Below, piece by piece: positions 24,166 to 32,453 of a stretch of DNA of 64,000 nucleotides. Where the stretch lies: contig NZ_JAJKLK010000003.1 in NCBI RefSeq assembly GCF_020982545.1, positions 1,426,001-1,490,000 of the forward strand, in the 5' to 3' direction. The notes under the pieces were generated by a model, which was not told where the DNA came from, ran no database searches, and saw nothing but the letters and a program-made list of their open reading frames with translations. Every line of letters starts with the position of its first letter. The stretch's first letter is position 1. The position numbers and the translations under genes are program-made. The stretch is from Streptomyces sp. MNU76. GTDB lineage: Bacteria; Actinomycetota; Actinomycetes; Streptomycetales; Streptomycetaceae.

Positions 24166-25445
24166 ACAGCACCCCCGGCTCCGACGGCCGCCAGAGCAAC
24201 GCGCAGGACCTGCTCGTCGGCCCCGTCGCCCTGGTGCGCCTCCACCAGGGCGCGCGTGCGCGCCGCCACGGCGGCCGGGTCGCGGCCGTCGCGCAGCACG
24301 GCGGTGAAGATGTCGGTGAGCTCGTCGATCCCCGCCGCGTCCATCCCGGCCCAGGACACCTCCTGCAGGCCCAGGCGCAGCCCCGCCGGGGCGGTGATGT
24401 GCGGCAACGGGATCGCGTTGACGACGATCCCCGCCTCGAACAGCCGACGGGAGGCTTCCTCGGCGGCCAGCAGCGGGGCGATGTCGATCCACAGCTGATG
24501 GCAGTCGGTGAACCCGCCCTTCTCCCCGCACACCGTGAACCCGCGCTCGGCCAACCCCGCTCCCATACGGCGGGCATTGGCGACGGTGGCCGCCGCGTAC
24601 GCGGCGCCGCAGGCGTCCATCTCGGCGGCGGCTACGGCCAGGGCGACGACGTCGGCCGGATGGTGATGGGAGACGAAGTGCGAGGCGTGCTCATCTAGCC
24701 GGGCCGCGAGCTGGGCGTCGTTGGTGGCCAGCAGTCCCTTGTGCGGGCCCGGGTAGGTCTTGTGGGTGGAGCCGCCGAGGCTGTCCGCGCCCTCCGCGAG
24801 CGGGTTCTGCCACGCGCCGCCCGCGATCAAGCCCAGTGTGTGGGAGGCGTCGTAGTGGATCAACGTGTCGGCGCCGACCACCTCGCGCAGCCCGGACAAG
24901 TCCACGGGGAACAGGCACATGAACGCGTCCAGGTACACCAGTTCCGGCCGCGGCTGGCCACCCAGCAGACGGGCGAGGGCGTCCAGGTCGAGGGTGGACG
25001 TGGCCGGGTCGACCGGCAGATCTTCCATCTGCAGGCCCAGCCGGGTACCGATGAAGCGGGTCGAGCCGTGCCCGCCGTCCCGCTCCGCCAGATTGAACGC
25101 CCTCGCCCCGGGGCGGGCCAGCGCGGAGAGCGCCACCGTCAGCGCCGAAACCCCCGACACCGGCTTGAGGTTCACGTGGCGCGCGCCCAGCTGCGCGCCG
25201 ATCCGCACGGCCGCGGCACGCTCGATATCGACCAGATCCTGCCGTCCCGGCCACGCCCAGTTCTCGCCTCCGCCGTCGGGGCCGGGAAAGGCGTACCGCA
25301 CGGCGGCCTCCGTCAGGTGCGGCACCCGGGCGGCCAGCGACAGCCCATTCTCGCTCGGCACCAGATGCAGCCGGTGCCGGGCAGCGTCGTGGTGGGCTGC
25401 CGCCTGCCGCAAGGCGGTAAGCACGTCGGGTGGGGTGCGGGTCAC
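24162..25445 (-). CDS. SHMT-like PLP-dependent enzyme
   Basis: 427-aa fold-type I PLP enzyme of the serine hydroxymethyltransferase family. Typical features are HLVPSENGLS near the N-terminus, HVNLKPVSGVSALTVAL, YDASHTLGLIAGG (Asp199, His202) and STHKTYPGPHKG with Lys229 as the PLP Schiff-base lysine. GTG start at 25445 overlaps the P450 stop (GTGA). Family-length is about 420. In antibiotic clusters such paralogues can transfer a hydroxymethyl group or act as threonine-aldolase-like C-C bond formers. The second His and Tyr contacts look changed from housekeeping GlyA, so a non-folate role is possible. Confidence 0.9.
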   Translation of the reverse strand: MTRTPPDVLTALRQAAAHHDAARHRLHLVPSENGLSLAARVPHLTEAAVRYAFPGPDGGGENWAWPGRQDLVDIERAAAVRIGAQLGARHVNLKPVSGVSALTVALSALARPGARAFNLAERDGGHGSTRFIGTRLGLQMEDLPVDPATSTLDLDALARLLGGQPRPELVYLDAFMCLFPVDLSGLREVVGADTLIHYDASHTLGLIAGGAWQNPLAEGADSLGGSTHKTYPGPHKGLLATNDAQLAARLDEHASHFVSHHHPADVVALAVAAAEMDACGAAYAAATVANARRMGAGLAERGFTVCGEKGGFTDCHQLWIDIAPLLAAEEASRRLFEAGIVVNAIPLPHITAPAGLRLGLQEVSWAGMDAAGIDELTDIFTAVLRDGRDPAAVAARTRALVEAHQGDGADEQVLRVALAAVGAGGAV

Positions 25446-26749
25446 GAAGCGATCTCCTGACGGTCGAGGACGAGCGGCACCGCAGTGAGTGGGGCCTTGG
25501 CCGGCCGGTAGCGGATCCGGCTGGGCGCCCCACCGGGCAGCCGCGGCACGCCCTGGTGAAGGACCGAGGCCATGACGGTGAGAGCCATCAACTCGGCGAG
25601 CGGCCGGCCCAGGCAGGCGTGCGCGCCGCCGCCGAACGCCCACAGCCGCGCCCCGCGGGCCTCGCCGTCCAGGAACCGCAGCGGCCGGAACGTATGCGGC
25701 TGCGGGAAGACCTCGGGGTCGAAGTGCCCGGCCGACGTGGAGTACGCCACCCGGGTACCGGCCGGGATCCTGTAGCCGCCCAGGTCCACCGGGCACACTG
25801 CCTCCCGCAACGAGAGCAGGTTCGGCGAGTGGAGACGCTGAGCCTCGGCGAGAACTGCCCGCAAAACGGGCACGGCATCCCGCCGCGCCAGCACCTCCGG
25901 CGTAACCACGGCCACGTGCGCCTCCGTCTGCGCGAGCACCGCGTGCTCCTGGTTGGCGGCCAACTCGACCAGGCACCAGGTGATCAGGCTCGCCGTCGTC
26001 TCCCTCGCCGCGATCAGCAGCGCCAACAGGTGATCCGGCAGCGGGCCCACCGCCTGTGACGCATCCGCGAACGCGGCCACCAGACCTGCCAACGCCGAGT
26101 CCGTACCAGGCTCGGCGACAGCCGCAGCCGCTCGGCGGGTGAACAGGGCATGCAACCGCCGACGGGCTGCACGCCCCGCCCAGTAGCGGCCAGTCATGAA
26201 CCGGTCCCGCCCCGGCGGAGCGCCGGACCCGGCGACGAACGGCTCGAACACGGCCGCGAACACGGCCGCGTCCGCCGTCTCGGGAGCGATGCCAAGCAGT
26301 ACCCGAGCGCTCAATGAGCCGGTGAGCGCCCGCACCTCCGTGTACAGATCTCCCACGCCGTGCTGCGCCCACCGGGCCGCCACCGGGTCCGTCACCTCCA
26401 GCAGGGCTGGCAAGTATCCAGGCAGAGCCCGGCCCGACAGCGCCGGCCGCAGCCTGCGCCGAGCATCTGCGTGCCCCTCACCAGTGAGGTTGAACAAGGC
26501 GCGGCCGAACAGGTCATGCACCAGCCGAGTGTTGAGCACCTCCAGACAACCGCGCTCGCCGGCGAACAGCTCAACCAGCCCCGCCCAGGTGCCCACCAGC
26601 ACCGTCTCCTGCCCGTCGACCGCCATCCGAAAGACCGGCCCGTGCCGACGATGTCCTTCCTCCAGGGCCCCCAGGGGGTCCAGGTCGAAACTCCGCACCG
26701 TGTGGTGCGGGGGTAACCCGCAGGCCGCCGACGCGGCCTGCTCAGACAC
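25442..26749 (-). CDS. Cytochrome P450
   Basis: 435-aa bacterial class P450 monooxygenase. The heme-binding loop is FGGGAHACLGRPLAE with the Cys ligand at 379. The I-helix is LLIAARETTASLITW (A-R-E-T-T instead of AGxET), the K-helix ExxR is EAQR and the PERF-like region is TFRPLRF. GTG start at 26749 overlaps the radical SAM gene stop by 8 nt. It should hydroxylate or cross-link the pathway intermediate using a ferredoxin encoded elsewhere. No redox partner gene is present in this window. Confidence 0.93.
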   Translation of the reverse strand: MSEQAASAACGLPPHHTVRSFDLDPLGALEEGHRRHGPVFRMAVDGQETVLVGTWAGLVELFAGERGCLEVLNTRLVHDLFGRALFNLTGEGHADARRRLRPALSGRALPGYLPALLEVTDPVAARWAQHGVGDLYTEVRALTGSLSARVLLGIAPETADAAVFAAVFEPFVAGSGAPPGRDRFMTGRYWAGRAARRRLHALFTRRAAAAVAEPGTDSALAGLVAAFADASQAVGPLPDHLLALLIAARETTASLITWCLVELAANQEHAVLAQTEAHVAVVTPEVLARRDAVPVLRAVLAEAQRLHSPNLLSLREAVCPVDLGGYRIPAGTRVAYSTSAGHFDPEVFPQPHTFRPLRFLDGEARGARLWAFGGGAHACLGRPLAELMALTVMASVLHQGVPRLPGGAPSRIRYRPAKAPLTAVPLVLDRQEIAS

Positions 26750-27854
26750 CCGACCGCTCCAGAACGTCCAACTGCCGGGCCGCGCGGGCGGTGACGGCCG
26801 CGTGGTCGATCCCGGCCACCTCCAGTGGCGGCGTGCACGCGCAGTCCTCGGGCAAATCGTCGGCCTCGCCCGTTTCTCCGAATCGCATCAGCGCGTCCAC
26901 CACCCGATCCGCGCAGACAGGGCAGGCATCCGGGAACACCGACTCGAAGTCCGTCCCCCGCAGGTTCACACACGCCACCCGCACCGCGAGCCGCTCATGG
27001 ACCCGCCGGATCGCCTCCACCACGGTCCACAGGTTCGGCGGCACGTACTGCCCGGCCCGCCACAGCTCCCACGCCACCGTGTTCCGCGACACCCGTGTCG
27101 GGCACAGCGTCATCCCCTGGACCCCGAGCCCGGTCAGGTAGTCCACCGACTGCACCACGTCGGTCACCGCCTCGCCGTCGGTCAGGAACGGCGGCTTGAC
27201 CATCAGGTAGATCTTCGGATCCACTCCCAGGCGGACCATCACCATCAGCGCGCGTTCAAAGGAGACCTGGGAGATCCGGGTGTTCACCAGCGTCTCGCGC
27301 ACCAGCGCGTCTGCGGACTGCAAACCGATCCCGATCTCCAGCCGCACCTCGCCCAGGGCCTGGACGAACGGGGTCAGCGCTCGCTCGGTGACGAACTGCG
27401 GCAGCGACTCCACCACCAGCCGCTTCACCCCGGCCGCCGCGACCAGCCGGGCGATCTCCACCTGGACGTTTCGCGGGATCTCCCGTGGCGCGAAGAAGCT
27501 GCCGTCGTTGTAGAGGGAGAGCACCTCGTACGGCGGCTCGCCCTCGGTCCGTTCCAGGGTGTGACGTACCTGATCCAGCAGACTCTCGCGCGAGGTCCCG
27601 CCGTGGATGCCGTAGTTGTTCAGATTGGTGAAAGGGCACATCGTGCAGGTCGGCACCGAGCAGCCGCCCGACATGACGATGACCTTCTTTCGGCCGACAA
27701 CGTCACCGTGCGGCAGCCGGATCATGTCGTAGTCGACGAACCGAGGCTCCGCCGGCTTCTGCGTCCCCGAAGTGCGTAACTGTAAGGACAGATCACCGAT
27801 CCGGCGACGCAGGTCCTTCACCGTCACCGGCGAGTCGAGCGCGTGCTCAGGCAT
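26742..27854 (-). CDS. Radical SAM enzyme (Elp3/RaSEA-like subfamily)
   Basis: 370-aa radical SAM protein. The ATG at 27854 has a GGGGG RBS. The cluster motif is MSGGCSVPTCTMCPF (C65, C70, C73), that is CX4CX2C rather than CX3CX2C. The TIM-barrel region follows with SLYNDGSFF, VESLPQFVT and EIGIGLQSADALVRETLVN. The C-terminus has extra cysteine pairs (DACPVCADR and EDCACTPP) that could bind a second metal centre. The CX4CX2C pattern with this context is reminiscent of Elp3-like and archaeosine RaSEA-type enzymes. It heads operon II as annotated and overlaps the P450 gene. The reaction is unknown. Confidence 0.88.
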   Translation of the reverse strand: MPEHALDSPVTVKDLRRRIGDLSLQLRTSGTQKPAEPRFVDYDMIRLPHGDVVGRKKVIVMSGGCSVPTCTMCPFTNLNNYGIHGGTSRESLLDQVRHTLERTEGEPPYEVLSLYNDGSFFAPREIPRNVQVEIARLVAAAGVKRLVVESLPQFVTERALTPFVQALGEVRLEIGIGLQSADALVRETLVNTRISQVSFERALMVMVRLGVDPKIYLMVKPPFLTDGEAVTDVVQSVDYLTGLGVQGMTLCPTRVSRNTVAWELWRAGQYVPPNLWTVVEAIRRVHERLAVRVACVNLRGTDFESVFPDACPVCADRVVDALMRFGETGEADDLPEDCACTPPLEVAGIDHAAVTARAARQLDVLERSGV

Positions 27855-27948
27855 GAGGAGCCCCCTTGATCCCCGGTCGATCAATCGGGTCTGCCCGCGG
27901 ACCGGAAGCGCGGCGCAGCCGTCACGAATCCTCAGAAGAGCCGAAGAT

Positions 27949-28191
27949 TCAATGCTTGGGAAGACGGCCTCGAACCGCCAGCCCATTGAGTGCGAACCGG
28001 ACAGACGACAACACTGCGATACGCAACGCCCGCGCATCCGAATGTGGAGGACTCCGATGGCCTAGGAGCTGTAGCGATGGAGGAACATACGCTCGCCTTG
28101 AGGGTGAAGAAGGCACCGGCACACTCGAAGAGTGAGCAGAGCGGATTCCACTGGGTAGCCGACGGTCCGCCGTGGGCGGCGTGGACAGCAT
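27949..28191 (-). CDS. Short ORF started by promoter-leader copy B (uncertain)
   Basis: 80 codons beginning at the ATG at 28191, which is in the same place relative to promoter cassette B as the Nudix ATG is relative to cassette A: 55-56 nt after the conserved block, with a conserved GGGAGG RBS. The product (MLSTPPTADRRLPSGIRSAH...) is Ser/Pro/Arg-rich and matches no family I know. It may be a leader peptide, a decayed gene or an artefact of leader conservation. It lies 94 bp upstream of the radical SAM gene. Confidence 0.35.
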   Translation of the reverse strand: MLSTPPTADRRLPSGIRSAHSSSVPVPSSPSRRAYVPPSLQLLGHRSPPHSDARALRIAVLSSVRFALNGLAVRGRLPKH

Positions 28192-28300
28192 GACGGGGCC
28201 TCCCAGGGGACGACGAATCAATCCACTTGCCGCCTATGACCGCGACGACCCGGGTGCCCGTTGCCGGACTCCGGCGAGTCTATCTGGCTTGTGCGGCAAG
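28192..28300 (-). promoter_or_regulatory. Conserved promoter-leader cassette, copy B (upstream of operon II)
   Basis: Minus strand TAGACT (28277-28282), 11 nt, block GGCAACGGGCACCCGGGTCG (28246-28265), leader, GGGAGG and the ATG at 28191. It is nearly identical to copy A over about 90 bp, in the same orientation 15.9 kb away. The radical SAM operon begins about 340 bp downstream of its ATG region, with only the uncertain 80-codon ORF between. Confidence 0.68.
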
Positions 28301-28306
28301 GGCCAT

Positions 28307-28453
28307 GTGACGAAAACCGCCTGGCTCATCGGCGCACCGCTGCTGACCGCCGCCGTGGCCAGCGTCTGGTGGGCAAGCCCTCTCTGGGCCGGGCTCGCCG
28401 CAGCTGGCGTCTGCTCCACGGCCGCATCACCACCGCCCGGTCGCTCGCCCTAG
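28307..28453 (+). CDS. Small hydrophobic ORF (uncertain)
   Basis: 48 codons from a GTG preceded by AAGGG. It encodes MTKTAWLIGAPLLTAAVASV and further hydrophobic residues, ending ASPPPGRSP. One or two membrane helices are possible. It could be the remaining 5' end of a larger membrane protein gene, because a scarred region follows. No family recognised. Confidence 0.4.
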   Translation: MTKTAWLIGAPLLTAAVASVWWASPLWAGLAAAGVCSTAASPPPGRSP

Positions 28454-28680
28454 CACCGGCTCTGCACCACGGCTTTATCCCGCCCGCCACCACTGAGCCA
28501 GCACCACACGCTGTGCCAGCGCGTCCGGTCGCGGTCGTCGCGGCCAGCTCCCTTCCAGTCCCTCGTCCGGCTGCCTGGGCCTTGGCGGCTGATCTGGGGC
28601 CACGGCCACCGGACGCCGCCTCGGCTTCGGTAAGACTGAACGCTGAACACCTCAACCCCCGAGCAAGAGTGGGAGCCCGC
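28454..28680. other. Scarred intergenic stretch
   Basis: No gene is supported here. The forward frame remains open but is Ala/Pro/Arg-rich without an RBS or family match. It lies between a small hydrophobic ORF and remnants of a Nudix and a transposase gene, so it is probably decayed sequence. Confidence 0.4.
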
Positions 28681-28768
28681 GTGGCTGAAACCATTACCAC
28701 GACCGTCCGCAACGCGGCCAAGGCCGTTGTCCTCCATGACGGCCGTGTCCTGCTCCAGCGCGCCCACT
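28681..28768 (+). pseudogene. Nudix hydrolase N-terminal fragment
   Basis: From GTG 28681 the frame reads VAETITTTVRNAAKAVVLHDGRVLLQRAHW, the usual opening strand of a Nudix hydrolase (AxAVVLHDGRVLLQR), then loses similarity before any Nudix box. It joins directly to an antisense transposase remnant, so an insertion/deletion event removed the rest. Confidence 0.6.
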
Positions 28769-28825
28769 GGGTAGTCGCAACGTGCGTTGCGATCTTCGCC
28801 GGCCTATTCGTGGACACCAGCAAAA

Positions 28826-28981
28826 TCACGCAGCCGTGACGGTGACATTGACGTTCGCCGCGATCGTGATGACTTTGAACCGACTGCCGTGGCCGTCGCA
28901 GATCAAGTGGTGCTTGCTTCCCCTCTTCCGCCGGTCGACCGCGACGGACCGCTCACAAGCGAGTTCACGCAGAGCGAGGGG
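28826..28981 (-). pseudogene. IS5-family transposase remnant
   Basis: About 50 codons on the minus strand read AVDRRKRGSKHHLICDGHGS then FKVITIAANVNVT, matching the DRxxxGSKHHLICDGxGxPLKVxxTAANVNDVTQ region of IS5-family transposases, followed at once by TGA. No terminal repeat, start or catalytic remainder is present, so it is a degraded remnant. Confidence 0.75.
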
Positions 28982-29023
28982 TGGGCTGGAACGTCCGACC
29001 GAATTCCTGGAAGACGTCCTCCG

Positions 29024-29905
29024 CTACATGATTCCTTTCCAGCGCCAGGGGCGCGGCTCTGCACGGCCGCGCAGGCAGTCAACGCGATACTGAGCCTCGG
29101 CTTGCCACTGGGGACGCATCGCGGCGTGCTGGGCCGCGTAGGTGGTCATGCGCAACTCGCGGGCACCGGCGAGGAGGTCGTACCCCTCCCATTGCGTGAC
29201 GTCCGTGCCGTACGCCGCACAGAACTCGGCGTACTCGGCCGCAGTGACGGCACCGGTCGTGGTCATTTTGACCGCGGTGGACACCAGGTCCCACTCTGGC
29301 GGCCCGACAGAGGCCCGCTCGAAGTCCAGCATTACCGGCCCGGCCGTCGTGCGTACGACGTTGCCCACCCACGCATCACCGTGCACGACGCACTCGGGCA
29401 GGCCGTGGGGCCGGTGCTCCCAGTGCTCGCGAAGTTCCGCATGCCGATCCCGCAACCATGCGCGATCGTCCTCCGACAGCGACGTGGCCGCCTCGATCCG
29501 CTCGGGCACACGGATGAACGGGTCCAGCCGGTCGAGCGGCAGATCCGGGACCGGCAGTGGGTGAAGTTGCTTCAGCAGCGTGACGACATCCATGACGTTG
29601 CTGGTCTCATGCGCCGGAAGCTCGACCCAAAACGTCACGGGTCGTCCGGCAGCCTCGACGGGCTGCTCGGCCGGCAGCGCGCGGACGGCCGACACCCCGT
29701 TGTCGGCAAGCCACCGAGCCACGAGGACCTCACGCACCGCGGCCTTCCACTGGCCTGCGCGGGCGATACGGACAACCACTTTGCCGGGGAGGCGCCAGAT
29801 CTCGTTCTCGGCGATGCGAACGGGCTCGGCCCCTGCGGGGTTGAGCCCGGCGAGGGCGCAAGCCTCTTCCAGTACGGCACGGGTGGGTCCAGCCGAGATC
29901 GTCAT
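29024..29905 (-). CDS. APH/choline-kinase-family phosphotransferase
   Basis: 293-aa kinase-fold protein of the aminoglycoside phosphotransferase family. The N-lobe has EIWRLPGKVVVRIARAG; the catalytic loop is CVVHGDAWVGNVV and the metal-binding segment VMLDFERASVGPPEWDLV. It lies next to and overlaps the XRE regulator gene by ATGA. It could phosphorylate a small hydroxylated substrate, including a self-made antibiotic, or a nucleoside. No substrate can be read. Confidence 0.87.
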   Translation of the reverse strand: MTISAGPTRAVLEEACALAGLNPAGAEPVRIAENEIWRLPGKVVVRIARAGQWKAAVREVLVARWLADNGVSAVRALPAEQPVEAAGRPVTFWVELPAHETSNVMDVVTLLKQLHPLPVPDLPLDRLDPFIRVPERIEAATSLSEDDRAWLRDRHAELREHWEHRPHGLPECVVHGDAWVGNVVRTTAGPVMLDFERASVGPPEWDLVSTAVKMTTTGAVTAAEYAEFCAAYGTDVTQWEGYDLLAGARELRMTTYAAQHAAMRPQWQAEAQYRVDCLRGRAEPRPWRWKGIM

Positions 29906-31302
29906 GCATGCAAAGTAGTCGTGATTCGCTGACGGAGGTGTGCCGCCTCCTCCAACGTGCGGTGCTCTGCGGCGAATCGGCGGAGTTCCTTGAGGTCGTC
30001 GCCCGCCCTACGCGAGGTGAGGCGGCCGACATCGCTGAGCGCCTTGTGGCCGATAGCGATGGCCTGCATGGGGTCTCCCTTCGCCATAACGAGCGACGCG
30101 AGTTTCGTACGGGAGATCCCACGAGAGCGGGCGTAGTCGTCGCTGTGTCCAGCGACCGCCGTTGTGAACCGTTCCGCGGCCCGGCCCGGGTCCTGGTCGG
30201 CGTGGATGGCTAGATCCCAAAGCGCATGGGCTGTGTCGCCGTGGTGCTGCGCCTCGTCGTAGTACGCCATCCACGGCGGGTCATCGGCCGGGTTCGAGTA
30301 GGCGAATGCGTCGTCGGCCGCGCCGACTGAGGCCAAGGTCCCCTGTACGTCGTGCATCTTCCCGAAAGCGCGGGCGCGGGCGCTGTGCAGCATGGCCTGA
30401 ATGGTCGGGGTGAGCCGGTCGGAGCGCACCAGCCCTTTCTCGGCGTAGGTCAGCCCCTCGTCCGGATCGTCGAGCCAGATCGCCTGACGAGCCAGGAAGG
30501 AGAACGTCTTGGCTCGCAGCCACCAGTCCCCGGCCTCCTCCGCACATTCGGACGCGACCTTGAAGGCAACCCGGGCTTCATCGTGGGCGTAGGCGTCGAA
30601 GTGCGTGGCGCCGACGACGATACCCAGCCGCGCGACGCTGCCGAGGAGGTCCTGGCGAAGCCGTGGTGGGCAGTCGACGGACAGCAGCTGTACTGCCCAC
30701 TCCATCGAGCGGCTGGCGAAGTCGCCGACCAGACCTCCGCCACCTTGGGCGTTGTCCCAGCGGTGAATGCCGTCGGCGATGAGGCGCAACTGCTCAAGCT
30801 CGGTGGGGCGAATCCGCTTAGGGAGCTCCGGCGGTGCGGCCGGGGCTACGAGTCTGGCGAGGTCTATCGGAGTGATGGCGGCAAGGCTGGTGGTGGCCAG
30901 GAAAGCGCGTCGGTCCACTGGCGGAAGGCTCCCAGGTAGCGGGACTGAGGTGTCTCTGCCCAGGATGCGTCCTTCGTGGACCTGAAGGGTCCCCTCCGCC
31001 GGTCCCCGGCGGGCACTATCCGCTTCGCGCCGTTTTTTATCCGCATCGCCAAACACCATGCCCCAAGCGCGGGTGAGCACGCCGCCGGTCTCGAGGACCG
31101 CGTCCAGGCGCTCCGCGAGGTCGTACCGGCACCGGTATTGCCCCTTCTCAATCTTGGAGATCACATCGGGGCTGACCTGCACCATTGGCCCTAGCTGAGC
31201 GGCACGCAAACCGGGATGTCGCTTGCGCCAGTAGCGCAGTTCTGCACCGAACCACTCCTGCGGTGAGGCGTCTGGGTTGAGCGCTTTCTCTGGCTGCGGC
31301 AT
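29902..31302 (-). CDS. XRE-family transcriptional regulator with TPR-like domain
   Basis: 466-aa regulator. Residues about 15-75 form a helix-turn-helix (RAAQLGPMVQVSPDVISKIEKGQYRCR). A linker with VDRRAFLATTSLAAI follows. The C-terminal 280 residues are helical repeats (TPR-like: WLRAKTFSFLARQAIWLDDPDEGLTYAEKGLV, AHALWDLAIHADQDPGRAAERFTTA). Streptomyces has many such regulators near specialised-metabolite genes. Its gene is translationally coupled to the phosphotransferase. Binding site is not evident, but the region 31303-31464 separates it from a divergently transcribed gene and should hold its promoter. Confidence 0.87.
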   Translation of the reverse strand: MPQPEKALNPDASPQEWFGAELRYWRKRHPGLRAAQLGPMVQVSPDVISKIEKGQYRCRYDLAERLDAVLETGGVLTRAWGMVFGDADKKRREADSARRGPAEGTLQVHEGRILGRDTSVPLPGSLPPVDRRAFLATTSLAAITPIDLARLVAPAAPPELPKRIRPTELEQLRLIADGIHRWDNAQGGGGLVGDFASRSMEWAVQLLSVDCPPRLRQDLLGSVARLGIVVGATHFDAYAHDEARVAFKVASECAEEAGDWWLRAKTFSFLARQAIWLDDPDEGLTYAEKGLVRSDRLTPTIQAMLHSARARAFGKMHDVQGTLASVGAADDAFAYSNPADDPPWMAYYDEAQHHGDTAHALWDLAIHADQDPGRAAERFTTAVAGHSDDYARSRGISRTKLASLVMAKGDPMQAIAIGHKALSDVGRLTSRRAGDDLKELRRFAAEHRTLEEAAHLRQRITTTLHA

Positions 31303-31464
31303 CGACGGTCCCTGGGTCGTGATGCGGATATCTCAGGTCTCCGCATCCGGATCTGCACGCGGGTCTCATGGCCTGACTGAATGGTGGCTGACCGGTTCCG
31401 CACCAGTACACACCGCAGTCAAACCTCATTGCTGAGGATTCCACCAGACCGAAGTGGACCTGTG

Positions 31465-31965
31465 ATGGCCGACCTCTTGGAAGTATCCGCTGCGCCAGCC
31501 ACCGGCGTGCGCGCTACGACGCGCAGTACCCCGGGACATCTGGCGATAGACCTCGATGTGACCGAGCTGGCCGTGCCCATCGTCAGGACCATCGTGCGCG
31601 CCCACCTGAAGCTTTGGGGCCTGGCTGATCTGACCGACGGTACGACCTTCGTGGTTACGGAACTGCTGACCAACGTCCTGCGGCACGTACAACCCACCTC
31701 GCGCACCGGGATGAGGAACACGCAGTTGACGCTCACCCGCCTCCCCGGGGCACTGAACGTCTGCGTGCGCGACTTCGATCCCGCGCTGCCCAAGCCGATT
31801 CGCGCAAAACATGAGGCTGAGCACGGCCGGGGGTTGCCCCTTGTCATGGCGTTCGCCGACGACTTCGGCTGCTCCCCGTTCAAGGGCGGGAAGGACGTGT
31901 GGGCGACCTTCCTTATCAGCAACAACGGCACGAACGGGAAGCCGCAGGCAAGGGAGACGTCATGA
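31465..31965 (+). CDS. HATPase-domain protein (anti-sigma factor kinase-like)
   Basis: 166-aa ATP-binding protein of the HATPase_c_2 type (RsbW/SpoIIAB-like). The N-box is VTELLTNVLRHV, and the glycine box is EAEHGRGLPLVMAFADDFG. ATG at 31465 is preferred because the sequence before it does not look coding; an in-frame ATG at 31381 is possible. Such small proteins in Streptomyces control sigma factors or anti-sigma partners. No sigma factor or antagonist gene is adjacent. Confidence 0.82.
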   Translation: MADLLEVSAAPATGVRATTRSTPGHLAIDLDVTELAVPIVRTIVRAHLKLWGLADLTDGTTFVVTELLTNVLRHVQPTSRTGMRNTQLTLTRLPGALNVCVRDFDPALPKPIRAKHEAEHGRGLPLVMAFADDFGCSPFKGGKDVWATFLISNNGTNGKPQARETS

Positions 31966-32453
31966 CGGGCCGGGAGACGACCAGAGAGCTCTCGCGCCGG
32001 TTGAGCAGGCCGACACCGCCCTCGTCCACGTCCCCTCGGCGTCAGAAGTGCTGGTGTACCAGATCACGATGCCGTCGACCGCATTACGGCTGCTGTCTAC
32101 GGCATAGGGGGAGGAGGAAGGACGATCGGCATGACGTCGCAGCCCGCCGGTTCACCCGTCCGTCGAGCCAGCTCTCCTTTGCTCGACGTCTGCTTTGCAG
32201 GGGCAAGTTCGGTCTGAATGTTGATTCGACTCGTGGGACGTCCCAGGACGTCCCGACCGAGTCCTGTGCGGCGGTACCGGCGTCTCCGAGCTCCCTGAAC
32301 GATGTCCGTGTAGCTCGCGGCGCCGTGTCTTCCTTGAACGAACCGCCCTTGTCGGCGAGTGGCGGCTCGAAATGCCTCGGCGGCTCCTCTTTGGGGGCCG
32401 CCGAGGTGGCTCCCTGGTCGCCAACTTCCGATCTCACTAATGGAGTTGCCCTT
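31966..32453. other. Intergenic region, no firm gene
   Basis: A forward frame from about 31964 to 32107 encodes protein-like sequence (LAPVEQADTALVHVPSASEV) but has no start codon with an RBS in its own frame. It may be a gene remnant or a gene joined by a frame change to the upstream HATPase. The remaining 340 bp show nothing recognisable. Confidence 0.4.

Noticed and set aside
12323-28300. The 90-bp direct repeats at 12.4 and 28.3 kb as attachment sites of a 16-kb integrated element
   Set aside because: The repeats align with -10, leader, RBS and start codon, and related copies occur in the other orientation at 36.15 and 49.22 kb. A promoter-leader cassette explains this better than att sites.
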